Shown piece after piece: positions 28,150 through 36,833 of a DNA stretch of 64,000 nucleotides. The translations under genes were made by a program, and so were the position numbers. Below the pieces are notes generated by a model. That model was not told where the DNA came from, searched no databases, and worked only from the letters and a program-made list of their open reading frames with translations. The stretch comes from Flagellimonas sediminis (GTDB lineage: Bacteria; Bacteroidota; Bacteroidia; Flavobacteriales; Flavobacteriaceae). The DNA is taken from positions 248,001-312,000 of the forward strand of contig NZ_JAAAMI010000004.1 in assembly GCF_010500845.1 (NCBI RefSeq), given 5' to 3'. Numbering within the stretch: position 1 is the first letter of the stretch; each line of letters begins with the position of its first letter.

Positions 28150-28697
28150 TTCAACCTAAATAAAAACTCGGCAGCAGACTTAAATTTGATCTTTGGCTCC
28201 GTTTGGGCAGAAACACTGGAAGCATCCCCAAAGTTGAATGCAGTGATTCGAAGGCTTGAGGTATTGGCCAAAATATCCAAACTTTTGCCCCCTGGACCAT
28301 AGGCCACTTCCCAAATATTGGTTCCCGATGGATCGGCCTCTACATCAAATTGCTCGACATCCAAAGTGTTTCCTGCTTCATCCAAAAACTCGATCGTGAT
28401 ACGCAGTTGCTTACTCGTGGTATTCACAATTTCGTAAGTGATGGTACCTTCAATCAAATGTTCTGCTACATATTGTTCGTTAAAAGCATCAAAATTTACG
28501 GTTTGCGAATAAAAGGTAACCAAGGACCCGGCCTCATTGATGGTTTCCTCGTCGGATTCCATATAAAATAGGCCCGTGGCCAAAGTTGGGGTAATGCTCA
28601 GGTCTTCAAACTGACTAAAATCCTGGGGCTCTGTGCAGGATTGGGAAAGCAACAACGCTGCAGTGATGCAGAGGAGTAGGTAAAATGATCTTTTCAT
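28146..28697 (-). CDS. Lipoprotein upstream of DUF5723
   Basis: This is a 183-residue lipoprotein when started at the Met at 28697; an alternative Met lies four codons upstream. The signal has Cys21 in the LSQSC lipobox. The mature part is beta-rich and contains the sequence TITYEIVNTTSKQLRITIEF, which suggests an Ig-like sandwich. It belongs to no family I can name. It starts a three-gene envelope operon and overlaps the DUF5723 gene by four bases. Confidence 0.75.
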   Translation of the reverse strand: MKRSFYLLLCITAALLLSQSCTEPQDFSQFEDLSITPTLATGLFYMESDEETINEAGSLVTFYSQTVNFDAFNEQYVAEHLIEGTITYEIVNTTSKQLRITIEFLDEAGNTLDVEQFDVEADPSGTNIWEVAYGPGGKSLDILANTSSLRITAFNFGDASSVSAQTEPKIKFKSAAEFLFRLK

Positions 28698-28750
28698 AGC
28701 CAAAAACATTTCCAGTGTCCGTAACGGAGTATACCGCTGTTACTATAACT

Positions 28751-29440
28751 CTATAAAATGTTTTTTATTTCGATCAGATCGTTAATCATGATGCAGATTT
28801 CATGGGTTGTGGCATTGTTGGAATTGTAATGGATCACTTTCATCCCTATTGCCCTTGCCCCTTGTATATCGGCTTCCAGATCGTCCCCGATCATAAGCGT
28901 GTTCCTTGGTTGTACCCGAGCCCTTTCCAAGGCGAGTTCAAAAATGCGGGGATGAGGCTTTTTAACCCCAGCCATCTCCGAATTTACCACCTGATCAAAA
29001 TAATGATGGATGCTGCTTCCCTTTAGTTTACGTTCCTGTACTTCTTGGAACCCATTGGTTATAATATGGAGCTTATATTTGGGCGATAGATATTCCAAGA
29101 TTTCCACTGCATTCGGCAGCAAATGGGTAAATGTGGACAACTGCTCAATATATTCATGGGCCAATATATTGATAAGTTCGTCGGATATAGGGGCATTAAG
29201 GGCATCAAAAGTCTGTCTCAACCGTTGGTACCGAAGTTCCGATTTACCGATCTTGTTTTCGCGGTAAAGGGCCCACATCTGAAAATTGATCGGCGAATAG
29301 ATTTCCTGGAAAGAAGCAAGATCAACATCCACCTTATTTTCTGCCAATATTTTGGCAAAGGTAAGGGCAGAGTTCTTTTCAAAATCCCACAGGGTATGGT
29401 CAAGATCAAAAAAAATGTCCGTAACCTCGTGTTCAAACAT
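28751..29440 (-). CDS. YjjG-family noncanonical pyrimidine nucleotidase (HAD)
   Basis: This is a HAD-superfamily phosphatase of the YjjG type, which removes the 5' phosphate from damaged or noncanonical pyrimidine nucleotides. The 229-residue product has motif I FFDLDHTLWDF with the nucleophile D12 and D14, motif II HIITNGFQ, Lys in GVKKPHPRIFE and motif IV MIGDDLEADIQGA. The length matches the family. It overlaps the upstream gene by eight bases, so it is part of the radC-deacetylase operon. Confidence 0.88.
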   Translation of the reverse strand: MFEHEVTDIFFDLDHTLWDFEKNSALTFAKILAENKVDVDLASFQEIYSPINFQMWALYRENKIGKSELRYQRLRQTFDALNAPISDELINILAHEYIEQLSTFTHLLPNAVEILEYLSPKYKLHIITNGFQEVQERKLKGSSIHHYFDQVVNSEMAGVKKPHPRIFELALERARVQPRNTLMIGDDLEADIQGARAIGMKVIHYNSNNATTHEICIMINDLIEIKNIL

Positions 29441-30728
29441 AATAACGCTTTAAGAACGATTGATACAGTTCCATCCAGTCCATCCTGTGCTTTCCACCCA
29501 AAAGTTCGTTGGAAAATACCATGACAAAATCTCCATTTACCTGTTTCACCGTACGATAGACCCTATCCATTTTCTCAAACACTTCCGAGGGATTCTTGAA
29601 ACTAACCAAGGCATAATCATGCAATGCAAAGGGATGCACTTTTAACGGTTGCCTTACCTCCATATTGATATCATAAAAATGAAATGGTGTGCAGGTTCCG
29701 GCCCTAAAACCAATCTCGTGGGTATAGCCCATGGAAAAATCATCGGTAAACTCGGTTTCAACCAAATTTCGGTACGCGGCAGGCACATTGACCCTGTTGT
29801 ACCTTAATCTGGAATAGTTGATGGGTCTATGCACAAGATTGGCCAATTGTTTCTTTTCCTCTTTCAATACATTCTTGTCAGTCGAGGAAAGAAAAGAGGT
29901 GCTGAGGGATACGATACTGTAATCGGCAATGGATTTGATGAGATATCGAAATTTATTGTTGTTCGGAGAGACATTTTTGTCATGTGCCGAATGCTTAGCA
30001 AACTGAAAAAAGAACATGGTCTTGATGGGAAACTTCTTATGTATTTCCACCAACTCATAAAAATTATCGTAAGGATCTTTTTTTAGGCCCAACAATACCG
30101 AAATACGGTCCCAAACATAACCGAACTTAAAATTGCCAAGGTCAAGGAACAATCCACCTAAAGTTCGTGCCACTCCCCTCATTTTAAAGGCATGTGATGT
30201 GGTAACATTGATGATGGAGGTGAAATTGTACGTCCTTTCCCGATGTTCCAATTTGGGAAAACGTTCCTTTAGAGCCCCCAATAATTTGTAGGCCCAAAGA
30301 TCCACAACGGGCAACTCCAAAAACTTATACTGATAGGCCAAGCTTTCCTTTACAGGAAACCGTCCCACACTGTCCTTTACATGGGGCAGGTATTCCTCGT
30401 ATCGACTCAGTAGAAAAAAACTGGCCGAAAAAATATCATACGGTATTGAACTTTTCTCCCCACTCGAAAAAAAGCAGGGAACACCACCCCAATCAGAAAC
30501 TTTTATCTCTAAATCATTGATTCCTTGTTCGAACAGAAGATCGTTACTACGGATAAAGAATTCATTCTGTAGGGGCTGTTTGGAATAGGTCATTTTAGGG
30601 CCATTATGCTTGATGAAATCCTCCACCTTGGTGGCAAAGGTCACCTCCACACCAAGAATTTTTTCAAAAATCTGTTTGGCCGTGTAGGTAAGCCTATTTG
30701 TAACCTTATGGGTAAATATCAACAGCAT
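29433..30728 (-). CDS. Polysaccharide deacetylase-like protein
   Basis: This 431-residue product looks like the Bacteroidota group that couples an N-terminal domain (DUF7033-like, about 1-130) to a NodB-like polysaccharide deacetylase fold. Segments supporting this include NNKFRYLIKSIADYSIVSLS and MGYTHEIGFRAGTCTPFHFYD near the C-terminus. I do not see a clear metal-binding Asp-Asp-His set, so activity is uncertain. No signal peptide is visible. It lies between radC and yjjG with a 3-base gap and an 8-base overlap. Confidence 0.65.
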   Translation of the reverse strand: MLLIFTHKVTNRLTYTAKQIFEKILGVEVTFATKVEDFIKHNGPKMTYSKQPLQNEFFIRSNDLLFEQGINDLEIKVSDWGGVPCFFSSGEKSSIPYDIFSASFFLLSRYEEYLPHVKDSVGRFPVKESLAYQYKFLELPVVDLWAYKLLGALKERFPKLEHRERTYNFTSIINVTTSHAFKMRGVARTLGGLFLDLGNFKFGYVWDRISVLLGLKKDPYDNFYELVEIHKKFPIKTMFFFQFAKHSAHDKNVSPNNNKFRYLIKSIADYSIVSLSTSFLSSTDKNVLKEEKKQLANLVHRPINYSRLRYNRVNVPAAYRNLVETEFTDDFSMGYTHEIGFRAGTCTPFHFYDINMEVRQPLKVHPFALHDYALVSFKNPSEVFEKMDRVYRTVKQVNGDFVMVFSNELLGGKHRMDWMELYQSFLKRYYV

Positions 30729-30731
30729 GGG

Positions 30732-31430
30732 CTATAATATTCCTTTGTCCGCAAAACTGAAATAATCGTGTTGGGCTATAATCAAATGGTCCAGCACCTT
30801 TATATCCAAAGCCTCGGAAGCAGTTTTCAATTTTTGGGTAATCTGTTTGTCCGCCGCACTTGGTTTTAGGGTACCCGAGGGGTGGTTGTGTGCCAAAATG
30901 ATACCCACCGCGCCTAGTTCAAGGGCTTGTTTCAATACCAATCTCACATCTACCAAAGTTCCCGTGATACCGCCTTTGCTCAACTGTGCCTTGTGCACTA
31001 CCTTGTTGGAATTGTTCAGGTAAATGATCCAGAATTCTTCATGCTGCAGTTCCCCTATCATGGGATACAACAGTTCAAAAACATCATGGCTACCGGTTAT
31101 CTTGGCAATCTTTTTGGTATCCTCCGCCCTTCTCCTTCTTCCAATTTCCAGTGCCGCGGCTATGGTCACCGCTTTGGCCTCGCCAATACCCTTAAATCGC
31201 ATCAACTGGTTCACGGAAAGTTTTCCAAGCTCGTTCAGGTTGTGGTCCACCGACGCCAAAATACGTTTGGAAAGTTCTACTGCACTCTCACTTCTGCTTC
31301 CCGAACCTATCAAAATGGCTATTAGCTCTGCATCTGACAAAATGGAACTGCCCTTTTGCACCAATTTTTCCCTTGGCCGGTCATCATCTGCCCAATTTTT
31401 TATGGAAAAGGAAACTGGTTTTTCTTGCAT
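30732..31430 (-). CDS. radC: RadC-family protein (JAMM domain)
   Basis: The 232-residue product has a helix-hairpin-helix element (GIGEAKAV, 81-88) and a C-terminal JAMM/MPN+ metal site with His181, His183, Ser185 and Asp194 in HNHPSGTLKPSAAD, so the zinc centre is complete. The historical link of RadC to DNA repair is disputed. It is the first gene of an operon with the deacetylase-like gene and yjjG. It is divergent from the DUF1569 gene. Confidence 0.92.
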   Translation of the reverse strand: MQEKPVSFSIKNWADDDRPREKLVQKGSSILSDAELIAILIGSGSRSESAVELSKRILASVDHNLNELGKLSVNQLMRFKGIGEAKAVTIAAALEIGRRRRAEDTKKIAKITGSHDVFELLYPMIGELQHEEFWIIYLNNSNKVVHKAQLSKGGITGTLVDVRLVLKQALELGAVGIILAHNHPSGTLKPSAADKQITQKLKTASEALDIKVLDHLIIAQHDYFSFADKGIL

Positions 31431-31483
31431 GGTCTAAAGATAGGAGAATAATTTTATGTATTTTTCAGGATAAACCCTTCCAC

Positions 31484-31936
31484 ATGAAATCACTTTTTAA
31501 TGATGCTGCCCATGCTGAAATTCTAGCTAGGATAGAACTTTTAACGGCAAAATCGGAAGGGCAATGGGGCAAAATGAAGGTGGGACAAATGCTGCACCAC
31601 TGTCAATTTCCGCTCAAAATAGGGTTGGGAAGGACCAATACCTATAAAAACGCCAATCCCCTATTGAAACTTATGGGCAAAATGTTCAGAAAAACCCTAT
31701 ACAACGACAAGCCTTGGCGACACAACCTTCCTACGGCCAAAGGACTAAAAGTAGTCGAGGAAAAGGATTTTTCAGTGGAGAAGGATAAATTAGTAGCGTT
31801 GATCAACGACTTTCACCAAGAAAAAGACAAGACCGAATGGGACCCGCATCCCGTTTTTGGATATTTCACCCCGGAGCAATGGGGCCAGATGCAGTACAAA
31901 CATCTAGATCATCACTTACGGCAGTTCGGGGTTTAA
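31484..31936 (+). CDS. DUF1569-family protein (DinB-like fold)
   Basis: This 150-residue protein starts at the ATG at 31484; the frame is open upstream but that part overlaps radC and its promoter. The segment MKVGQMLHHCQFPLKIGLG and the later HPVFGYFTPEQWGQMQYKHLDHHLRQF match DUF1569, which is related to DinB-type four-helix bundle proteins and often has a His-based metal site. The function is unknown. The gene overlaps the convergent mpl by four bases. Confidence 0.8.
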   Translation: MKSLFNDAAHAEILARIELLTAKSEGQWGKMKVGQMLHHCQFPLKIGLGRTNTYKNANPLLKLMGKMFRKTLYNDKPWRHNLPTAKGLKVVEEKDFSVEKDKLVALINDFHQEKDKTEWDPHPVFGYFTPEQWGQMQYKHLDHHLRQFGV

Positions 31937-33285
31937 AACATCCCAGCCAATCTATCAAAATCAAGGCCGCCATAATTACCTGAACTCATCAACAACAGCG
32001 TTGAATTTTCAAACTGTTGCGCATATACAAAGTCCTGAAAATCCTTTGCGTCGGTAAAAACCTTAATGTCGGGGCTACCAAAGGCATCCAAAATTTGTTG
32101 CGGGGTTACTTCATGCAGCCCCTTGATCTTCAAGGCATCCAACGAGTAAAATACCACTGCCTGATCTGCCTGATCCAAGGTATGGCGGTATTGCGCCAAA
32201 AATTCCGGATTTAAACTGCTATAGGTGTGCAACTCCAAACAGGCCAACAGGTTTCGGTTTGGGTATTGTTCTTTAACGGCATTCACTGTTGCCCTGACTT
32301 TACTTGGTGCATGGGCAAAATCCTTGTACGCAACACTATTTTTGCCTTCCGCAACTTTCTCCAACCGTTTAGAGGCTCCCTTAAACGTGGAAATGGCCTC
32401 ATAAAAATCCTCCTCGTCCACACCCATTTGTTGGCAGATCCACTTGGCCCCGGCCAGATTGGTCAAATTGTGCTCGCCAAAAATTTCCAAAGGCATTTCA
32501 CCTTCTTCGGTTTCGAGCAAGGTCACACCATCTTCCACTCGGTAAGCAGGCACCGAATACGGAAACTTTCGAATCGGGTTTTCGGTAGCCTCCACCAGTT
32601 TTTTCACTTCTAGATCATCTTCACAATAGGTAATGCTTCCACCTTTCACTATACTATCCACAAAAATGCGGAATTGCTGCACGTAGCTTTCAAATGTTGG
32701 GAACACATTGATATGATCCCAGGCGATACCGCTCAATAATGCAATGTTGGGCTGATATAAGTGGAATTTGGGCCTACGATCAATGGCGGAGGATAGGTAT
32801 TCATCCCCTTCCAAAACCATAAAATCATTTTCATCCGTTAGGTGAACCATGTCTGTATATCCGTCCAATTGGGCACCGACCATGTAATCCACATCAATAC
32901 CATGGTACTTGAGCACATGAAGGATCATGGACGTAATGGTCGTTTTCCCATGGCTTCCTGCAATCACTACCCGGGTCTTGAATTTTGATCGCTCATATAA
33001 AAATTCAGGGTAGGAATAGATTTTAAGTCCCAATTGATGGGCCTTGAGCAACTCCGGATTATCGGCTTTGGCATGCATGCCCAAGATCACTGCATCCAAA
33101 CCTTTGCTTATTTTTTCGGGAAACCAACCAAATTCCCTCGGTAACAGTCCTTTGGCCTCCAACCTGCTTTTGGAAGGCTCAAAAATCACGTCATCACTCC
33201 CTGTGATCGTAAATCCTTTTTTTTGTAGTGAAAGGGCCAAATTGTGCATGGCACTACCCCCTATGGCAATAAAATGTATGTGCAT
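31933..33285 (-). CDS. mpl: UDP-MurNAc:tripeptide ligase Mpl (murein recycling)
   Basis: Mpl joins recycled L-Ala-gamma-D-Glu-meso-DAP to UDP-MurNAc in the cytoplasm. The 450-residue product starts MHIHFIAIGGSAMHNLAL, with a Rossmann-like N-terminal domain. The Mur-ligase P-loop GSHGKTT is at 110-116, and central and C-terminal ligase domains follow. I prefer the ATG at 33285 because a promoter with perfect spacing lies just upstream and longer forms would lie over it. The stop overlaps DUF1569 by four bases. Confidence 0.92.
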   Translation of the reverse strand: MHIHFIAIGGSAMHNLALSLQKKGFTITGSDDVIFEPSKSRLEAKGLLPREFGWFPEKISKGLDAVILGMHAKADNPELLKAHQLGLKIYSYPEFLYERSKFKTRVVIAGSHGKTTITSMILHVLKYHGIDVDYMVGAQLDGYTDMVHLTDENDFMVLEGDEYLSSAIDRRPKFHLYQPNIALLSGIAWDHINVFPTFESYVQQFRIFVDSIVKGGSITYCEDDLEVKKLVEATENPIRKFPYSVPAYRVEDGVTLLETEEGEMPLEIFGEHNLTNLAGAKWICQQMGVDEEDFYEAISTFKGASKRLEKVAEGKNSVAYKDFAHAPSKVRATVNAVKEQYPNRNLLACLELHTYSSLNPEFLAQYRHTLDQADQAVVFYSLDALKIKGLHEVTPQQILDAFGSPDIKVFTDAKDFQDFVYAQQFENSTLLLMSSGNYGGLDFDRLAGMF

Positions 33286-33302
33286 CAAATTCGAATATGG
33301 TT

Positions 33303-33333
33303 CAAAAATAGCCATTGCCTGACCCAAACCAAA
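33303..33333 (-). promoter_or_regulatory. Promoter of mpl
   Basis: On the minus strand TTTG (33330-33333), 19 bases, then TATTTTTG (33303-33310). Box sequences and spacing both fit the Bacteroidota consensus exactly. The predicted start is about 12 bases before the mpl ATG at 33285. Confidence 0.7.
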
Positions 33334-33380
33334 CAATGAAACCCCTATTAATTTTTATCTTGGTGGTAAAATTGAGAACA

Positions 33381-33692
33381 ATGAACCTATCGGAAATCGA
33401 ATCAAAGGAAATTATGCCGGGCTATCATGGAAAATTGGTACATGGTGAACAAATGAGCTGGGCGTTCTGGGAGGTGGAGCTTGGTGCCAAAGTTCCTGAA
33501 CACCATCATATACACGAACAGATCATGCATGTGGTGGAAGGCACTTTTGAATTCACCCTGGACGGAGTGACAAAAACTTATGGTCCAGGTGATGTCGTTA
33601 TCATCCCATCCAATGCCCCTCATAGTGGAAAGGCCATCACTGCCTGTAAATTAATGGATATTTTCAGTCCTGTAAGGGAAGAATACAAATAA
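33381..33692 (+). CDS. Cupin-domain protein
   Basis: This is a 103-residue single cupin starting at 33381 (MNLSEIESKEIMPG). The first cupin motif is PEHHHIHEQIMHVVEGTFEF (39-58) with several metal-ligand His, and the second is GPGDVVIIPSNAPHSG. Such small cupins bind a metal and may be dioxygenases, isomerases or sensors; the substrate cannot be told. It ends one base before the SDR gene, so the two are an operon. Confidence 0.82.
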   Translation: MNLSEIESKEIMPGYHGKLVHGEQMSWAFWEVELGAKVPEHHHIHEQIMHVVEGTFEFTLDGVTKTYGPGDVVIIPSNAPHSGKAITACKLMDIFSPVREEYK

Positions 33693-33693
33693 C

Positions 33694-34479
33694 ATGAACA
33701 TTTCATTAAAAGGAAAAAATGCCCTTGTGGGGGGCAGCAGCAAAGGAATCGGAGAGGCCATTGCCCGGCAATTAGCGGCCAGTGGTGCCAGAGTGACCCT
33801 TATGGCCAGAAACGAAATGCGGATGAAGACCATTGTTTCGGAATTGGACACTGAACAGGGCCAACAACATCAATATCTGGTGGTCGATTTTTCAGATTTT
33901 GAGAGTTTCAAAACAACCCTGACCAGCTATTTTAAAAAAAATACCGTGGACATTTTGGTGAACAATACCCAAGGACCACAAGCGGGTGGTGCCCTCGAAA
34001 AAAATGTGGACGACTATCAAGAGGCGTTCGATCTCCTTTTCAAATCCGTTGTATTAACCACTCAACTGGCGCTTCCCCATATGCAACAACAACATTGGGG
34101 GCGCATCATCAATATCGCCTCCATTTCTGTTAAGGAACCTCTGAACTACCTGGCATTATCCAATTCCATTCGGGCGGCTGTAGTTACTTGGGCAAAGAGT
34201 TTGGCCTATGATGTTGCCAAAGATGGCATCACAGTGAACAGTACCCTCACTGGCTATTTTGATACTGACCGGATTGCACAACTCAACTCCAAAAAAGCTG
34301 AAAAACTCGCAATCTCTCCAGATGAGGTCCGTGCCAACATGGAGGAGCAAGTTCCAACGAAACGAATTGGAAAACCTGATGAGTACGGTTATTTGGTTGC
34401 TTTTTTGGCCTCGGACCAAGCAGCATTTATCACTGGAACCAACGTTCCTATTGATGGCGGGTTGTTGAAATCACTTTAA
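33694..34479 (+). CDS. SDR-family oxidoreductase lacking the YxxxK motif
   Basis: This is a 261-residue short-chain dehydrogenase/reductase-like protein. The N-terminal nucleotide motif GGSSKGIGEAIA and NNTQGPQAGG are present, and the C-terminal end INGGLLKSL-like (here PIDGGLLKSL) is typical. After the conserved Ser in NIASIS, the position of the catalytic Tyr is Ser and the following Lys is Arg (SNSIR), so the standard Tyr-Lys pair is absent. This pattern recurs in a divergent SDR group whose activity is not settled. It is coupled to the cupin gene. Confidence 0.82.
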   Translation: MNISLKGKNALVGGSSKGIGEAIARQLAASGARVTLMARNEMRMKTIVSELDTEQGQQHQYLVVDFSDFESFKTTLTSYFKKNTVDILVNNTQGPQAGGALEKNVDDYQEAFDLLFKSVVLTTQLALPHMQQQHWGRIINIASISVKEPLNYLALSNSIRAAVVTWAKSLAYDVAKDGITVNSTLTGYFDTDRIAQLNSKKAEKLAISPDEVRANMEEQVPTKRIGKPDEYGYLVAFLASDQAAFITGTNVPIDGGLLKSL

Positions 34480-34572
34480 AATGTTTCATTTTCAATAAAT
34501 TAGGTCGTTTTAAAATTATAGGATGCTTGATTTTTAGGTACATTTATTGTCTAATCCACAAAACAATCACCT

Positions 34573-34950
34573 ATGAATTCAAAAGTTTTTTTGGTTGCCC
34601 GTATCCTTTTGGGGCTTTTTGTCATCGTTTTTGGGGCGAACAAACTTTACCCCTTTCTCCCTGCCCCAGAAGAAATGCCAGATGGTTTGATGACTTATTT
34701 TACAGCGCTTACCACATCCAAAACCTTGCTTTTGGTAGGATTGGTGGAAGTTGTTTCAGGAATTGCCTTTATCCTTAACAAATATGGAGCACTAATGGCC
34801 TTGATCCTGATGAGTGTATCGGTCTGCGCCGTACTCTTCCATATAACCATGGCACCGGACACCATAGCTCCCGCCTTGGCCCTTTTGATCTTGAACATAG
34901 TGGTCCTTGTGGGCTACAAAGATCGATACAAGGATATCCTCCGTGCATAA
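34573..34950 (+). CDS. DoxX-like small membrane protein
   Basis: This 125-residue protein has four predicted membrane helices (about 4-22, 47-66, 72-90, 96-114). Its opening VARILLGLFVIVFGANKL and the LLLVGLVEVVSGIAFIL segment are typical of DoxX/DoxD-like proteins, which are linked elsewhere to quinones or redox stress but are mostly uncharacterised. It stands alone, followed by a bidirectional terminator shared with the convergent LytTR regulator gene. Confidence 0.78.
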   Translation: MNSKVFLVARILLGLFVIVFGANKLYPFLPAPEEMPDGLMTYFTALTTSKTLLLVGLVEVVSGIAFILNKYGALMALILMSVSVCAVLFHITMAPDTIAPALALLILNIVVLVGYKDRYKDILRA

Positions 34951-34955
34951 TATTT

Positions 34956-34983
34956 AAAAAGGCCTTCTTAAGAAGGCCTTTTT
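34956..34983. terminator. Bidirectional terminator between DoxX and LytTR genes
   Basis: This is a perfect 28-base palindrome with arms AAAAAGGCCTTCTT and AAGAAGGCCTTTTT. Both strands end the stem in a T run. It serves the plus-strand DoxX gene and the minus-strand regulator, whose stop codon it touches. Confidence 0.85.
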
Positions 34984-35705
34984 TATAAACTCATCCGGTC
35001 TTTAAAGATGTAGGATTGTCTCCGGGAAACTTCAACCTCTTCCCCATTCGTCAAGGTCAATTTCAACTTGCCATTGAACCAGGGAACTACGCCCTCAACA
35101 AAATTCGTGTTGACAATTTGTTGCCGATTGGCACGAAAGAACGATTCATCCGGAAGTTTTTCCTCAATTTGATTGAGCGATTTGTATAAGAGCGGTTTTT
35201 CGCTGGCAAAATAGACCCTGGTGTAATTTCCAACAATCTCGAACAAGGCAATGTCCCCTACTTTTACCAACCAGCACGATTCCCCATCCTTAATGAAAAT
35301 TTGGCTGCCTTCTGTCAGTTTTTTTGCCTGAGTTTGGTTGTTCCTGGTTTCCAATTTGGCCCTTACTTTTTCCAAAGCAATACCGAAGCGTTTTTCACTA
35401 ACAGGTTTTAAAAGATAATCGAGCGCATTGTACTCGAACGACTTTATGGCGTACTCATCATAGGCGGTGGTAAATACCGTTATGGGCACTTCATCCAACA
35501 TCTCGAGGAGCTCAAATCCATCTTTTTCGGGCATGTTGATGTCCAAAAACAAGAGGTCGGGCCTTTCCAAATGGATCAGTTCCACACCATCGTCCACATT
35601 TTTGGCCTCACCAATAAGGTCAAGGTCCTCATGCAGCTTGATGAGTTCCTTCAATTCATTTCTTGCCAAACGGGAATCTTCCACTATGACCGCTCTTATC
35701 TTCAT
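34983..35705 (-). CDS. LytTR-family response regulator
   Basis: This 240-residue protein has an N-terminal receiver (acidic pocket E9-D10, phospho-acceptor Asp55 in FLDINMP, Lys in LLKPVS) and a C-terminal LytTR DNA-binding domain (about 140-238, with FFRANRQQIVNTNFV and VSRRQSYIFKDRM). LytTR proteins bind direct repeats with a period near 21 bases. It overlaps its kinase gene by four bases. Such a repeat lies 1.5 kb upstream of this operon at 37192-37220. Confidence 0.93.
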   Translation of the reverse strand: MKIRAVIVEDSRLARNELKELIKLHEDLDLIGEAKNVDDGVELIHLERPDLLFLDINMPEKDGFELLEMLDEVPITVFTTAYDEYAIKSFEYNALDYLLKPVSEKRFGIALEKVRAKLETRNNQTQAKKLTEGSQIFIKDGESCWLVKVGDIALFEIVGNYTRVYFASEKPLLYKSLNQIEEKLPDESFFRANRQQIVNTNFVEGVVPWFNGKLKLTLTNGEEVEVSRRQSYIFKDRMSL

Positions 35706-36760
35706 GACATGGGAATTATGATTTTGGCCATCACTTCATCGGAAATCTCCTCCAAGGTAAAGGATGCCTTGTCGGCATATAACAATTTTAAGCGCTGTTT
35801 GATGTTTTGCAACCCCAATTGCGTGGAATCCTTGGAAATATTCAACTTACCAGTGTTCCTGACCTCGATCAACAGCCCATCATCCATCCGTTGAATAGTC
35901 AATACAATTCTTCCCCCGTTCTTTAGGTTGGCAATACCGTGCTTTGCGGCATTTTCAATCAACAATTGAATCACCATGGGTGGAATTTTCATATCCAAGG
36001 TTTCAGGGTCCACTTGTTTAATAAAATCCAAGCGATTCTCAAATTGAATCTTGGATAGGTCTATATAATTATCGACCACCTCCAATTCTTCCCGAACTGG
36101 AATATCGTTTACGTTGTTCTTGGTCAGGGAGTACCTCAAAATCTCGGATAGCTTTGTTAGCATTTCCCGGGAACGGTTCACATCCTCCAACATCAACCCG
36201 CGGATGTTGTTCAGGCTATTGAACATAAAATGGGGGTTGATCTGTCCTTTCAAGGTATTCAATTGGGCCTGTTTCAGGCTGGTATTAAGTTCCAATCTTT
36301 CGATACGCTCTTGATTCAGTTTAAGCAATAATTTGATTACCAAATAAGTAACCATCCAAGCCCCCACTAAAAAGAACGAGTTCAGAATCTGCATCAAAAG
36401 ATTGTTATACCCTTTGAACATTACTTTTTCTGCCTCGGTCAATACAAATCCAATTTTTATATAGAGATAGCCAAAAGCAATGTTCAAACCAGCAAATATG
36501 AAGGCAGTAAGGCAGAGACCAATAAAAATCTTGCCTAGGTCAATCCATTTGAAGTCATCAAAGGATACAAACCTTTTTAAATACCATCTTAACATAGAGG
36601 TGGCCGCTATCCCAATGAACATGCCAAAAATAAAGGAGAAAATGGAAAGCTCCACACTGATTTCCTTCGGAACGAGCAGCACAATGGAATTGATAAATCC
36701 CCAACCTATAAGTTGGAGGATCCAAAAGGCATATGTTCTTCTTTTTCCGCTTAGTTCCAT
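35702..36760 (-). CDS. LytS/YehU-type sensor histidine kinase
   Basis: This 352-residue kinase has four membrane helices in its first 147 residues (about 10-30, 37-57, 75-100, 120-147) and no large external sensor domain. A coiled linker leads to the His_kinase domain (PF06580 type) with phospho-acceptor His177 in INPHFMFNSLNN. An ATPase domain with NAAKHGIANL and LQNIKQRL follows. The ligand is probably sensed in or near the membrane. It is translationally coupled to the LytTR regulator and follows two tiny membrane-protein genes. Confidence 0.92.
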   Translation of the reverse strand: MELSGKRRTYAFWILQLIGWGFINSIVLLVPKEISVELSIFSFIFGMFIGIAATSMLRWYLKRFVSFDDFKWIDLGKIFIGLCLTAFIFAGLNIAFGYLYIKIGFVLTEAEKVMFKGYNNLLMQILNSFFLVGAWMVTYLVIKLLLKLNQERIERLELNTSLKQAQLNTLKGQINPHFMFNSLNNIRGLMLEDVNRSREMLTKLSEILRYSLTKNNVNDIPVREELEVVDNYIDLSKIQFENRLDFIKQVDPETLDMKIPPMVIQLLIENAAKHGIANLKNGGRIVLTIQRMDDGLLIEVRNTGKLNISKDSTQLGLQNIKQRLKLLYADKASFTLEEISDEVMAKIIIPMS

Positions 36761-36779
36761 ATAACGCCGGCAATATGTC

Positions 36780-36808
36780 CAAATTTACGGAATACCGCAA
36801 ATGGCAAA
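36780..36808 (-). promoter_or_regulatory. Possible promoter of the LytTR kinase operon
   Basis: On the minus strand TTTG (36805-36808), 17 bases, then TAAATTTG (36780-36787), a perfect TAnnTTTG box 20 bases before the kinase ATG at 36760. The spacing is two short of the optimum. Confidence 0.45.
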
Positions 36809-36833
36809 TTATTGCCCATTCTGCTGTTGGTTA

